Below the pieces are notes generated by a model, which saw only the letters and a program-made list of their open reading frames with translations, did no database searches and had not been told where the DNA came from. Source: Tardiphaga sp. (GTDB lineage: Bacteria > Pseudomonadota > Alphaproteobacteria > Rhizobiales > Xanthobacteraceae). Taken from it: a stretch of 7,524 nucleotides of DNA. Where the stretch lies: assembly GCA_028290765.1 (NCBI GenBank), contig JAQGJF010000603.1, positions 1 through 7,524 on the forward strand, read 5' to 3'. Below, piece after piece: positions 1 to 6,647 of this stretch. Made by a program: the position numbers and the translations under genes. The first letter of the stretch is position 1. Every line of letters starts with the position of its first letter.

Positions 1-551
1 ATGCGCTGCCCGGCGTGGCCGTGCGCGTCACCGATCCCGATACCGGAAAGGAGCTGGCGCGCGAAAACATCGGCATGATCGAGGTCACGGGCCCGAACGT
101 CTTCAAGGGCTATTGGCGGATGCCGGAAAAGACCAAGGCGGAATTTCGCGACGATGGCTTCTTCATCACCGGCGACCTCGGCAAGATCGACGGCAAAGGT
201 TATGTCCACATCCTCGGCCGCGGCAAGGATCTGGTGATCTCCGGCGGCTTCAATGTCTATCCGAAGGAAATCGAGAGCGAAATCGACGCCATGCCCGGCG
301 TGATCGAAGCCGCCGTGATCGGCGTGCCGCATGCCGATTTCGGCGAGGGCGTCACCGCGGTGGTGGTCTGCGACAAGGGCGCCGGCGTCGATGAAGCCAC
401 CGTGCTCGGCGCGCTCGACGGGCGGCTGGCCAAGTTCAAGATGCCGAAGCGGGTGATCTTCGTCGAGGAACTGCCGCGCAACGCCATGGGCAAGGTGCAG
501 AAGAACATTCTGCGCGACACCTATGCGGGGATTTACGCCAAGGCGAAGTGA
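1..551 (+). CDS. matB: Malonyl-CoA synthetase (MatB), C-terminal part only
   Basis: Partial gene cut by the left edge; the first whole codon is at base 3 and about 182 residues plus a TGA stop are present, against roughly 500 residues for the family. It belongs to the ANL (acyl-CoA synthetase) superfamily. MatB joins malonate (often also methylmalonate) to CoA using ATP, via a malonyl-AMP intermediate, in the cytoplasm. Visible are the TGD motif (fragment residues 56-58), the hinge region GRGKDLVISGGFNVYPKEIE (about 72-91) that starts the mobile C-terminal domain, and the ending PRNAMGKVQKN, whose lysine (fragment residue 164, codon 492-494) is the catalytic A10 lysine. In Rhodopseudomonas palustris MatB this lysine is known to be controlled by acetylation, and the same surrounding pattern is present here. 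The whole fragment reads very like R. palustris MatB. A GTG inside the fragment (base 15) is not a real start, because the frame is open to the window edge. Another acyl-CoA ligase is possible but less likely. Confidence 0.87.
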   Translation, partial: ALPGVAVRVTDPDTGKELARENIGMIEVTGPNVFKGYWRMPEKTKAEFRDDGFFITGDLGKIDGKGYVHILGRGKDLVISGGFNVYPKEIESEIDAMPGVIEAAVIGVPHADFGEGVTAVVVCDKGAGVDEATVLGALDGRLAKFKMPKRVIFVEELPRNAMGKVQKNILRDTYAGIYAKAK

Positions 552-560
552 GGCTTTCTT

Positions 561-583
561 CCCTCTCCCCTTGTGGGAGAGGG
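561..583 (+). terminator. Hairpin just after matB, possible terminator
   Basis: A perfect 9-bp stem (561-569 with 575-583, loop CTTGT) begins 9 bases after the matB stop codon. It is the left arm of the larger repeat. It lacks a following T-run, so it is not a textbook intrinsic terminator; it could still slow polymerase or protect the 3' end of the mRNA. The mirror-image hairpin at 661-683 could do the same for transcripts from the opposite strand. Confidence 0.4.
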
Positions 584-683
584 TGGCGCGCAGCGCCGGG
601 TGAGGGGGAGCCGCACAACGAGACGCTGTTCCCCTCACCCGTCTTCGCTTCGGGAAGCCACCCTCTCCCACAAGGGGAGAGGG
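561..683. repeat. Nested inverted repeat element (27-bp perfect arms)
   Basis: The outer arms at 561-587 and 657-683 are exact reverse complements over 27 bases. Inside them a second pair, 597-607 and 631-641, is also exactly complementary over 11 bases, so the whole 123-bp unit can fold into one long imperfect hairpin. Each outer arm is itself a small hairpin (CCCTCTCCC, 5-base loop, GGGAGAGGG). I see no open reading frame of its own and no clear target duplication. The C/G-rich 'CCCTCTCC...GGAGAGGG' arms resemble dispersed intergenic palindromes of Bradyrhizobium and its relatives. That family link is from recognition and needs a genome-wide count. Confidence 0.85.
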
Positions 684-695
684 GTAGGTTACCTC

Positions 696-777
696 GTAGC
701 CCGGATGAGCGCAGCGATATCCGGGGCGCGACCAATCGATAGACTCATCCGGATATCGCTGCGCTCATCCGGGCTAC
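696..777. repeat. Second inverted repeat element (29-bp perfect arms)
   Basis: Arms at 696-724 and 749-777 are exact reverse complements over 29 bases, separated by 24 bases that include an ATCGAT palindrome. The arms start with GTAGCCCGGATGAGCGCAGC and differ in sequence from the first repeat, which ends only 12 bases away. This motif looks like another widely dispersed intergenic repeat of Bradyrhizobium-type genomes. It lies 15 bases from the stop codon of the minus-strand binding-protein gene, so it could form a strong hairpin at the end of that transcript. No coding potential is evident. Confidence 0.85.
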
Positions 778-792
778 AAAGCACCCACCGCT

Positions 793-1782
793 TCACTCGA
801 TCACCTCGTCCGCCGTGGCCAGCAATGTCGGCGGCACGGCGAGTCCGAGCGCCTTCGCGGTCTTGAGGTTGATCGTGAATTCGAACTTGTCCGGCTGCTG
901 CACCGGAAGATCGGCCGGATTTGCCCCCTTGAGAACGCGGTCGACATATCCCGCGGCGCGCCGGAAGATGTCCGCGGTATCGGGTCCATAGGACATCAGG
1001 CCGCCTTCGACGACGAACGGCCGGTAGACCGAAATCGCGGGCAACCGATGTTGTGCTGCCAGCTGCGCGATCTGTTTGATCCGGACCACGATGAATGGAT
1101 CGGGTCCGACCAGCAGGCTGCTGCCCGGCTTTTGCGCCAGCGTGCCGACCGCGGTTTCCATCTCGGCGGTGGTGGCGACCGGCAACGCGACGACCTCGAT
1201 CTCGCCGGGCTGACGAGTGGCTTCGATCTCCTGTACCAGATGCGGATAGAAAGGAGACGTCGCCGGATTGAACAGCAGTCCGGCGCGCACCGTGCCCGGC
1301 GTCACGTCCTTGAGCAGATCGGTCCACTTGCCGATCAGTTCCGGGTCGATGAAGGTAAAGCCGGTGAAGTTGCCGCCGGGATGAGCCAGGCTGTCGACCT
1401 GCCGCATGCCGACCGGATCGATCGCCAGCGCGAATACCACTGGAATGGACGTCGTGAGGCTCTTGAACGCCGCGAGCACGGGCGTGCTGTTGGCGAGGAT
1501 CACGTCGGGCGCCAGCGCTACCAGCTCGGCTGAATATTGCGCAATCAGCTCGCTCTTGCCGGCCGCCCAGCGGTACTCGACGTGGATGTTGTCGCCCTCT
1601 TTCCAGCCAAGGTCCGCCAGTCCGCGACGAAAGGCCGAGATCCGCATCACGCTGTCGGGATCGCTTTCGAGGCCAGACAGCAAAACGCCGATCTTGCGCA
1701 GGCCGCCGCGTTGCGCGTGCGCCGCCAGCGGAAGACTTGCCGTGATACCGCCAAGCAGCGCGATGAATTCGCGTCGCCTCAC
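793..1782 (-). CDS. ABC transporter substrate-binding protein (PF04392-type), copy 2
   Basis: A 329-residue periplasmic binding protein of the ABC_sub_bind (TrpX-like) family. The N-terminus RRREFIALLGG followed by a small hydrophobic stretch and AHA-Q (likely cleavage after residue 23) looks like a twin-arginine (Tat) signal peptide. Family signatures are EGDNIHVEYRWAAG (62-75), IPVVFALAIDPV (113-124), AHPGGNFTG (133-141), GGLMSYG (260-266), LPVQQPDKFEFTINLKTAKALGL (292-314) and the ending ATADEVIE. The start is GTG at 1782-1780, overlapping the stop of the upstream paralogue in a GTGA arrangement, with GAGGT six bases before it; this fixes the start and implies translational coupling. The ligand is unknown: members of this family have been linked to tryptophan or other amino-acid-like compounds, but many are orphans. 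No permease or ATPase gene is next to it. Confidence 0.88.
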   Translation of the reverse strand: MRRREFIALLGGITASLPLAAHAQRGGLRKIGVLLSGLESDPDSVMRISAFRRGLADLGWKEGDNIHVEYRWAAGKSELIAQYSAELVALAPDVILANSTPVLAAFKSLTTSIPVVFALAIDPVGMRQVDSLAHPGGNFTGFTFIDPELIGKWTDLLKDVTPGTVRAGLLFNPATSPFYPHLVQEIEATRQPGEIEVVALPVATTAEMETAVGTLAQKPGSSLLVGPDPFIVVRIKQIAQLAAQHRLPAISVYRPFVVEGGLMSYGPDTADIFRRAAGYVDRVLKGANPADLPVQQPDKFEFTINLKTAKALGLAVPPTLLATADEVIE

Positions 1783-2756
1783 TCGATGACCTCGTCGGCG
1801 GTCGCGAGCAGGTTGGATGGAACATCGAGGCCCAGCGTCTTGGCCGTCTTCATGTTGAACACCAATTCGAACCGGGTCGGCTGCGTCACCGGCAGATTGG
1901 CCGGCTTTTCGCCTTTCAGGATGCGCGCCACCGAGGTGCCGGCCTGCTGCCAGAGTTCCGCGATCACAGTTCCATAGCTCATCAACCCGCCGTTCTCGGC
2001 GAATTCGCGGCTGTCATAGATCGTCGCCACCTTGCTGGCGGCCGCGAGCGTGATCAGCCGCGCGCGGCGGATGAAGAAGAACGGATCGGTGGCGACCAGC
2101 AAGGCGCTGCCAGGCCGGAGCGACGCATAGGCGGCCTCGATTTCGGGATCGGTGCTGGCTTCCTTGATGTCGAGCTGCACCCCGAGCGTGCGGGCAGTGG
2201 CCTGAAGGCTCGCGGTCACCGCCTTGGCGCTGGGATGGCTCGGCTTCAGCAGCACCGACAGGCCGTCTGTCTTGGGCGCCAGTTCGTGCAGCAAGCTGAG
2301 CCGCTTGGCCGCCAGTTCCGCGGCCAGCGTGCTGATCCCGGTGGCGTTGCCGCCGGGCCGATTGAGACTGGTCACGAGGCCCAGTTCAACCGGCGGGTCG
2401 GCGATCAAAAAGAAGATCGGAATGGTCGAAGTCGCCGCTTTGGCCGCGACCGCCGCCGTCGTGCTGGACAGCGTCGCGATTACCGCGACCTTTTGCCGGA
2501 TCAGATCCGCCGCCAGTTCGGGCAGCCGCTCGTCCTTGCCCTGGGCCCAGCGATATTCGATCGCGACGTTCTGCCCCTCGATGAAACCTGCCTCGGCCAG
2601 GCCCTTGCGGAATCCGGCCAGGCGTCTGGCGTTCGGCTCGGCCGAACCGGAATGCAGGAAGCCGATCACCGGCACCACCGCCGGTTGCTGCGCGCGCGCG
2701 GCAAACGGCATCACGCTCGCGCCGCCCAGCAGCGCCATGAACTCGCGTCGTTTCAT
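1779..2756 (-). CDS. ABC transporter substrate-binding protein (PF04392-type), copy 1
   Basis: A 325-residue paralogue of the next gene and first of the overlapping pair. The N-terminus KRREFMALLGG with a hydrophobic stretch and ARA-Q (cleavage probably after residue 22) suggests Tat-dependent export to the periplasm. Family signatures in order: EGQNVAIEYRWAQG (60-73), IPIFFLIADPP (112-122), NRPGGNATG (132-140), NGGLMSYG (255-262), LPVTQPTRFELVFNMKTAKTLGL (288-310) and the ending ATADEVIE. It shares the architecture and both termini with its neighbour but differs through the ligand-binding middle, so the two may bind different molecules. The ATG at 2756-2754 has a modest AAGAG eight bases before it. 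It lies 115 bases downstream of the TauE-type gene on the same strand and could be co-transcribed with it. Substrate is not predictable from sequence; no ABC membrane or ATPase partner lies in the window. Confidence 0.9.
   Translation of the reverse strand: MKRREFMALLGGASVMPFAARAQQPAVVPVIGFLHSGSAEPNARRLAGFRKGLAEAGFIEGQNVAIEYRWAQGKDERLPELAADLIRQKVAVIATLSSTTAAVAAKAATSTIPIFFLIADPPVELGLVTSLNRPGGNATGISTLAAELAAKRLSLLHELAPKTDGLSVLLKPSHPSAKAVTASLQATARTLGVQLDIKEASTDPEIEAAYASLRPGSALLVATDPFFFIRRARLITLAAASKVATIYDSREFAENGGLMSYGTVIAELWQQAGTSVARILKGEKPANLPVTQPTRFELVFNMKTAKTLGLDVPSNLLATADEVIE
1789..1793 (-). promoter_or_regulatory. Ribosome binding site inside the preceding gene's last codons
   Basis: On the minus strand GAGGT sits 6 bases before the GTG start of the downstream binding-protein gene. 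It is formed by the GAG-GTC codons for Glu-Val in the ADEVIE ending of the upstream gene, so the conserved C-terminus also serves as the initiation signal for the next gene. It supports the GTG start over other candidates. Confidence 0.7.
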
Positions 2757-2846
2757 CTTGAATGCTCTTGAGTGTTCCGACCCCGTGTCCCGACTTTGAG
2801 CCCAAACAATTCACAATTCAACGGCGGCGTTTGCCGGCGATTGGCC

Positions 2847-2872
2847 GCAACCGCACGGAACCGCGCGGTTGC
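2847..2872 (-). terminator. Hairpin at the end of the TauE gene
   Basis: GCAACCGC (2847-2854) and GCGGTTGC (2865-2872) form a perfect 8-bp stem with a 10-base loop, touching the TAG stop of the minus-strand permease gene. No T-run follows on the minus strand. It may be a weak terminator or an mRNA-end stabiliser that lowers expression of the binding-protein genes relative to the permease gene; it could also be chance in GC-rich DNA. Confidence 0.3.
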
Positions 2873-3729
2873 TAAGCTCCACCCAGCAGGCCGACGACGA
2901 AACGGCTGCCGGCGAGGAACAGATAACACCCGAACGCTATTTCCAGCGTGCGTTTCGACATCGCATGCGCGACCTTCACGCCGAGCGGGGCGACCAGGAG
3001 CCCGGTCGGCATCACCAGCACGGCACCGATCAGCGAAACGTAACCGATCGCGAACGGCAATTGCAGCGCGGCGACGCCCGGAAAACGCGCCGCCGCCGGC
3101 CAGCCGGCATAGACATAGCCGATCGTGCCGGGGATCGAGATCAGCACCGCCAGCGCCGAGGAGGTCGCGACCGATTGATGAATGGTCCGGCCGTGGAACG
3201 TCATCAGCAAATTCGAAAATATTCCACCGCCGACCCCCATCAGCGTCGACAACAGGCCGATGACAAAGCCATAGACCTGCATCAGCGGCCCCTTCGGCAG
3301 ATCTTCGCCGAGCCGCCAGGATTCCTTGCCGAACAACAGCCGCGCCGCCGCCGACCACGCCACCGCGACGAACACGATCTTGAACAGCCGCTCCGGCGCG
3401 TAGCGCGCGATGACGCTGCCGAGGATCACGCCGATCAGCACCGTCCATCCCCATTGCCGGATGATCTCCATATCCACCGCGCCGCGGGCGTGATGGGCGC
3501 GCCACGACCGGATCGAGGTCGGGATGATGATGGCGAGCGAGGTGCCGACGCAGAGCGGCATCCTCACCTCGAGCGGAACGCCGGCAATGCGGAAGCATTC
3601 GTAGAACACCGGCACCAGGATGGCGCCGCCGCCGATACCGAAGATGCCGGCGAGAAATCCGGCCACCGCGCCAAGCGCGATCAGCAGCAGCGCCAGTTCG
3701 AGAAGCTCCGAAACATCAAGCCCTGCCAT
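2872..3729 (-). CDS. TauE/SafE-family membrane permease (sulfite/anion exporter type)
   Basis: A 285-residue, strongly hydrophobic protein, typical in length for the TauE/SafE (DUF81) family of inner-membrane transporters. It shows the internal duplication of the family: the first half has GIFGIGGGAILVPVF (28-42) followed by GTSLAIIIPTS (62-72), and the second half repeats this as GLLSTLMGVGGGIFSN (158-173) followed by ATSSALAVLISIP (188-200). Several hydrophobic spans are evident (about 8-30, 96-110, 115-134, 150-175, 186-209, 222-248, 263-284). Family members move sulfite, sulfoacetate or other small organic anions, but the substrate here cannot be told. ATG at 3729-3727 is preceded by AGGG nine bases upstream. 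It is divergent from the sdh operon and runs toward two substrate-binding protein genes. Confidence 0.88.
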   Translation of the reverse strand: MAGLDVSELLELALLLIALGAVAGFLAGIFGIGGGAILVPVFYECFRIAGVPLEVRMPLCVGTSLAIIIPTSIRSWRAHHARGAVDMEIIRQWGWTVLIGVILGSVIARYAPERLFKIVFVAVAWSAAARLLFGKESWRLGEDLPKGPLMQVYGFVIGLLSTLMGVGGGIFSNLLMTFHGRTIHQSVATSSALAVLISIPGTIGYVYAGWPAAARFPGVAALQLPFAIGYVSLIGAVLVMPTGLLVAPLGVKVAHAMSKRTLEIAFGCYLFLAGSRFVVGLLGGA

Positions 3730-3854
3730 CGTCGCCCGCCCTGCTTTTGGTGCCGCGTTGACCGCGAACTCGCCTCATGAATCCAGCTTCAGCGGCGAGG
3801 CCATCAGCGACGGTGGCGGCTGTCAATAGCCCCTAATGCAGGCCTCATCTGAAG

Positions 3855-3868
3855 ATATGAACTCATAT
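3855..3868. promoter_or_regulatory. 14-bp palindrome, candidate operator upstream of sdhC
   Basis: ATATGA-AC-TCATAT is a perfect two-fold palindrome with 6-bp half sites, in an AT-rich patch of an otherwise GC-rich region. It ends 21 bases before the proposed -35 box of the sdh promoter and lies in the gap between divergent genes. The next bases hold a weaker inverted pair, CGAAA (3870-3874) and TTTCG (3882-3886). I cannot assign a regulator; it does not fit the Fur or Irr consensus well. Confidence 0.4.
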
Positions 3869-3889
3869 TCGAAAAACATGATTTCGCCG

Positions 3890-3918
3890 TTGCGCGGACT
3901 GTTTCGAGTTCGTAAATA
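3890..3918 (+). promoter_or_regulatory. Candidate sigma-70-type promoter of sdhCDAB
   Basis: TTGCGC (3890-3895), a 17-base spacer, and TAAATA (3913-3918) give reasonable -35 and -10 elements with ideal spacing. Transcription would start near 3925, leaving a leader of just under 60 bases before the sdhC ATG. The AT-rich patch just upstream (3849-3884) fits a regulatory region. The rest of the 253-base gap (3730-3854) contains no gene or other motif that I can support. Confidence 0.4.
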
Positions 3919-3982
3919 GAATTGCTCTATCGCGATCCCCGAACCGGGCTGTTCGTCGCCCATAAACCCGTCAAAGCCGCCG

Positions 3983-4381
3983 ATGACCGCCAGGATCGAA
4001 CGTCCCCTTTCGCCCCATATGCAGACCTATCGCTGGACCCTGACGATGGCGCTATCCATCGTTCACCGGATCACCGGCATAGCGCTCTATTTCGGAACAT
4101 TGCTGCTGGCATGGTGGCTGATCGCCGCCGCCTCCGGCCCCGCCGCCTATGCCCATGTGCAGGCGTTCACGGGTAGTTTTGTCGGCCGGCTGATCGCGTT
4201 CGGCTATACATGGGCGCTGCTGCACCACCTGCTCAGCGGCATCCGGCATCTGGTCTGGGACCTCGGCTACGGTTTCAAGCCGGCGGAACGCGAATGGTTG
4301 ACCTGGGCGGCGCTGATCGGCGGGGTTTCGCTCACCGTGCTGGTCTGGATCGTCGGCTATATGGTCGGAGGCGGAAAATGA
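3983..4381 (+). CDS. sdhC: Succinate dehydrogenase cytochrome b556 subunit (SdhC)
   Basis: A 132-residue membrane anchor subunit of complex II; with SdhD it holds heme b and forms the ubiquinone site. The N-terminus RPLSPHMQTYRW is typical of alphaproteobacterial SdhC. SIVHRITG (25-32) contains the Ser and Arg that match the quinone-site residues of E. coli SdhC (S27, R31). In HHLLSGIRHLVWDLG, His82 aligns with the E. coli heme ligand H84 and is seven residues before the conserved His89. Three hydrophobic spans lie at about 23-50, 65-88 and 106-128. The ATG at 3983 is chosen by protein similarity: there is no good Shine-Dalgarno before it, and a second ATG (codon 13, base 4019) would remove conserved residues. 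The gene ends in an ATGA overlap with sdhD. Confidence 0.95.
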   Translation: MTARIERPLSPHMQTYRWTLTMALSIVHRITGIALYFGTLLLAWWLIAAASGPAAYAHVQAFTGSFVGRLIAFGYTWALLHHLLSGIRHLVWDLGYGFKPAEREWLTWAALIGGVSLTVLVWIVGYMVGGGK

Positions 4382-4782
4382 GCGCACCGAACCCGCCCAT
4401 CAAATCGATGCGCACGCCGCTCGGCCGGGTCCGCAACCTCGGCGCCTCGCATTCCGGCACCTCGGATTTCTGGCGCCAGCGCCTCACCGCGGTGGCGATG
4501 ATCCTCCTGATCATTCCGGTGATCGTGGTGGTGATGATGCTGTTCAGCCGCAACCAGGCCGGCGCCGCCCAGATTCTCGGCTCGCCGCTGGTCGCGATCA
4601 TCATGCTGATGTTCATCGTCGCCAGCGTCTGGCACATGAAGATCGGCATGCAGGTGGTGCTGGAAGACTACGTTCATGACGAGAAGATCAAGCTGGTCTC
4701 GATCATGGCCAACAACTTCTTCTGCGTCGCCGTGGCGCTGGCTTCGGCCTACGCCATTTTCAAACTGTCATCTGGAGTGTAG
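4378..4782 (+). CDS. sdhD: Succinate dehydrogenase hydrophobic anchor subunit (SdhD)
   Basis: A 134-residue partner of SdhC in the inner-membrane domain of complex II. The signature WHMKIGMQVVLEDYVHDE (85-102) carries His86, which aligns with the E. coli SdhD heme b ligand H71, and Asp97-Tyr98, which align with D82-Y83 at the quinone site. Three hydrophobic spans lie at about 36-57, 67-94 and 107-130. The frame is open further upstream (an ATG at 4210), but the true start is the ATG at 4378: it overlaps the sdhC stop by 4 bases and has a strong GGAGG (4367-4371) six bases before it. The SD lies inside the last sdhC codons, so translation is probably coupled. The stop is 3 bases before sdhA. 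Confidence 0.94.
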   Translation: MSAPNPPIKSMRTPLGRVRNLGASHSGTSDFWRQRLTAVAMILLIIPVIVVVMMLFSRNQAGAAQILGSPLVAIIMLMFIVASVWHMKIGMQVVLEDYVHDEKIKLVSIMANNFFCVAVALASAYAIFKLSSGV

Positions 4783-4785
4783 CGC

Positions 4786-6624
4786 ATGGCCGTGACTGGC
4801 AACGGCGCGAACGGCAGTGGCGGCCCCGCCACCAACGGCCACGCCTATCCGATTGAAGACCACTCCTACGACGTCGTCGTGGTCGGCGCCGGCGGCGCGG
4901 GCCTGCGCGCGGTGGTCGGTTGCAGCGAAGCCGGCCTCAAGACCGCCTGCATCACCAAGGTGTTTCCAACCCGCTCGCACACCGTCGCGGCCCAGGGCGG
5001 CATCTCCGCGGCGCTCGGCAACATGCACAAGGACGACTGGCGCTGGCACATGTACGACACCGTCAAGGGGTCGGACTGGCTCGGCGATCAGGATTCGATC
5101 GAATACATGGTGCGCAACGCGCCCGAAGCGGTCTACGAACTCGAGCATTGGGGCGTGCCGTTTTCGCGCACCGAGGACGGCCGGATCTATCAGCGCCCGT
5201 TCGGCGGCATGACGCTGGATTACGGCAAGGGCCAGGCCCAGCGCACCTGCGCCGCTGCCGATCGCACCGGCCATGCCATGCTGCACACCATGTACGGCCA
5301 GGCGCTGCGCCATTCCGCCGAGTTCTACATCGAATTCTTCGCCATCGACCTGATCATGGACGATCAGGGTGTCTGCCGCGGTGTCATCGCGCTGAAGCTC
5401 GACGACGGTACGCTGCATCGTTTCAAGGCGCAGACCACCATTCTCGCCACCGGCGGCTATGGCCGTGCCTATGCCTCCTGCACCTCGGCGCATACCTGCA
5501 CCGGTGACGGCGGCGCGATGGCGCTGCGCGCCGGGCTGCCGCTGCAGGACATGGAATTCGTCCAGTTCCACCCCACCGGCATTTACGGCTCGGGCTGCCT
5601 CGTCACCGAAGGCGCGCGCGGCGAGGGCGGCTATCTCGTCAATGCCGAGGGCGAGCGCTTCATGGAACGTTATGCGCCCTCCGCCAAGGATCTGGCCTCG
5701 CGCGACGTGGTGTCGCGCGCGATGACCATCGAAATCCGCGAGGGCCGCGGCGTCGGCAAGAAGAAAGACCACATCTTCCTGCACCTCGACCATCTCGACC
5801 CCAAGGTGCTGCACGAACGGCTGCCGGGCATCTCCGAATCGGTGCGGATCTTCGCCGGCGTCGACGTCACCCGCGAGCCGATCCCGATCGTGCCGACGGT
5901 GCACTACAACATGGGCGGCATTCCCACCAATTTCCACGCCGAGGTCGTCACCAAGATGAATGGCGACGACAACGCCGTGGTGCCGGGCCTGATGGCGGTG
6001 GGCGAGGCCGCCTGCGTCTCGGTGCACGGCGCCAACCGGCTCGGCTCGAACTCGCTGATCGACCTCGTAGTGTTCGGCCGCGCCGCGGCGCTGCGCTGCG
6101 CCGAAAAGCTGACGCCCAACGGCAAGCAGCCGGAACTGCCGTCGGATTCCGCCGACAAGGCGCTGGGCCGGCTCGACCATTACCGCTACGCCTCCGGCGG
6201 CACGCCGACCGCAAAACTGCGCGAAAACATGCAGCATGTGATGCAGACCAATTGCGCGGTGTTCCGCACCGGCGAGGTGCTGAATGAGGGCCAGGACCTG
6301 ATCCACAAGGTGCATGGCGGAATCGGCGACGTCTCGGTGGCCGATCGTTCGCTGACCTGGAATTCCGACCTGATCGAAACCCTGGAATTCGACAATCTGA
6401 TCGTGCAGGCAGTGGTGACGATGGACTCGGCGGCGAACCGCACCGAGAGCCGCGGCGCCCATGCGCGCGAGGATTTCTCCGCGCGCGACGACAAGAATTG
6501 GATGAAGCACACGCTGGCGTGGATCGATCAGGGCGGCAACACCAGGATCGAATATCGCCCGGTGCACGACTACACGATGACCAACGACGTCCAGTACATC
6601 CCGCCGAAGGCGCGGGTGTATTGA
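4786..6624 (+). CDS. sdhA: Succinate dehydrogenase flavoprotein subunit (SdhA)
   Basis: The 612-residue catalytic subunit of complex II; it oxidises succinate to fumarate with covalently bound FAD on the cytoplasmic face of the membrane. The dinucleotide fold starts at [13 protein letters not shown] (30-42). [10 protein letters not shown] (63-72) holds His65, aligned with the FAD-linked H45 of E. coli. Active-site residues are in place: His262 in FHPTG, Arg306 in LASRD (the proton-shuttling arginine), His373 in PTVHYNMGG and Arg418 in [10 protein letters not shown]. The C-terminal part has the usual [21 protein letters not shown] and [11 protein letters not shown] motifs. About 25 residues before the fold are rich in Gly, Asn and Ala, a longer lead than in E. 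coli. GGAG (4774-4777) stands eight bases before the ATG. A long frame open on the opposite strand is only a shadow of its codon use. Confidence 0.97.
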   Translation: MAVTGNGANGSGGPATNGHAYPIEDHSYDVVVVGAGGAGLRAVVGCSEAGLKTACITKVFPTRSHTVAAQGGISAALGNMHKDDWRWHMYDTVKGSDWLGDQDSIEYMVRNAPEAVYELEHWGVPFSRTEDGRIYQRPFGGMTLDYGKGQAQRTCAAADRTGHAMLHTMYGQALRHSAEFYIEFFAIDLIMDDQGVCRGVIALKLDDGTLHRFKAQTTILATGGYGRAYASCTSAHTCTGDGGAMALRAGLPLQDMEFVQFHPTGIYGSGCLVTEGARGEGGYLVNAEGERFMERYAPSAKDLASRDVVSRAMTIEIREGRGVGKKKDHIFLHLDHLDPKVLHERLPGISESVRIFAGVDVTREPIPIVPTVHYNMGGIPTNFHAEVVTKMNGDDNAVVPGLMAVGEAACVSVHGANRLGSNSLIDLVVFGRAAALRCAEKLTPNGKQPELPSDSADKALGRLDHYRYASGGTPTAKLRENMQHVMQTNCAVFRTGEVLNEGQDLIHKVHGGIGDVSVADRSLTWNSDLIETLEFDNLIVQAVVTMDSAANRTESRGAHAREDFSARDDKNWMKHTLAWIDQGGNTRIEYRPVHDYTMTNDVQYIPPKARVY

Positions 6625-6647
6625 GCACGACAGCGAAGGCTTGAAAG

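Noticed and set aside
561..777. The intergenic repeats as a CRISPR array or insertion sequence
   Set aside because: There are no regularly spaced direct repeats with unique spacers and no transposase gene; the structure is two separate inverted repeats.
548..866. Small plus-strand frames across the intergenic repeats after matB
   Set aside because: They are translations of the palindromic repeats with no independent start signal or recognisable protein features.
689..1825. A 378-codon minus-strand frame in another register across the second binding-protein gene
   Set aside because: It is Arg/Gly-rich, runs into the intergenic repeat and overlaps the well-supported 329-residue binding protein; it is a frame shadow.
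2757..2871. A promoter for the binding-protein pair in the gap after the TauE-type gene
   Set aside because: A TTGAAT-like hexamer occurs on the minus strand near 2820, but no convincing -10 follows at the proper spacing.
2869..3780. A 303-codon plus-strand frame opposite the TauE-type gene
   Set aside because: The translation is extremely rich in Arg, Asp, His and Gln with no family resemblance, the signature of an antisense shadow. The minus-strand frame has clear TauE motifs and hydrophobic spans.
3798..3826. A perfect TTGACA (minus strand, 3826-3821) as a promoter for the TauE-type gene
   Set aside because: No acceptable -10 hexamer is found at 16-18 bases from it on the minus strand, so I did not list it as a promoter, although a non-canonical promoter cannot be excluded.
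3922..4176. An 84-codon frame starting upstream of sdhC
   Set aside because: It is out of frame with sdhC and overlaps most of its first half; the composition is that of a shadow and no SD precedes it.
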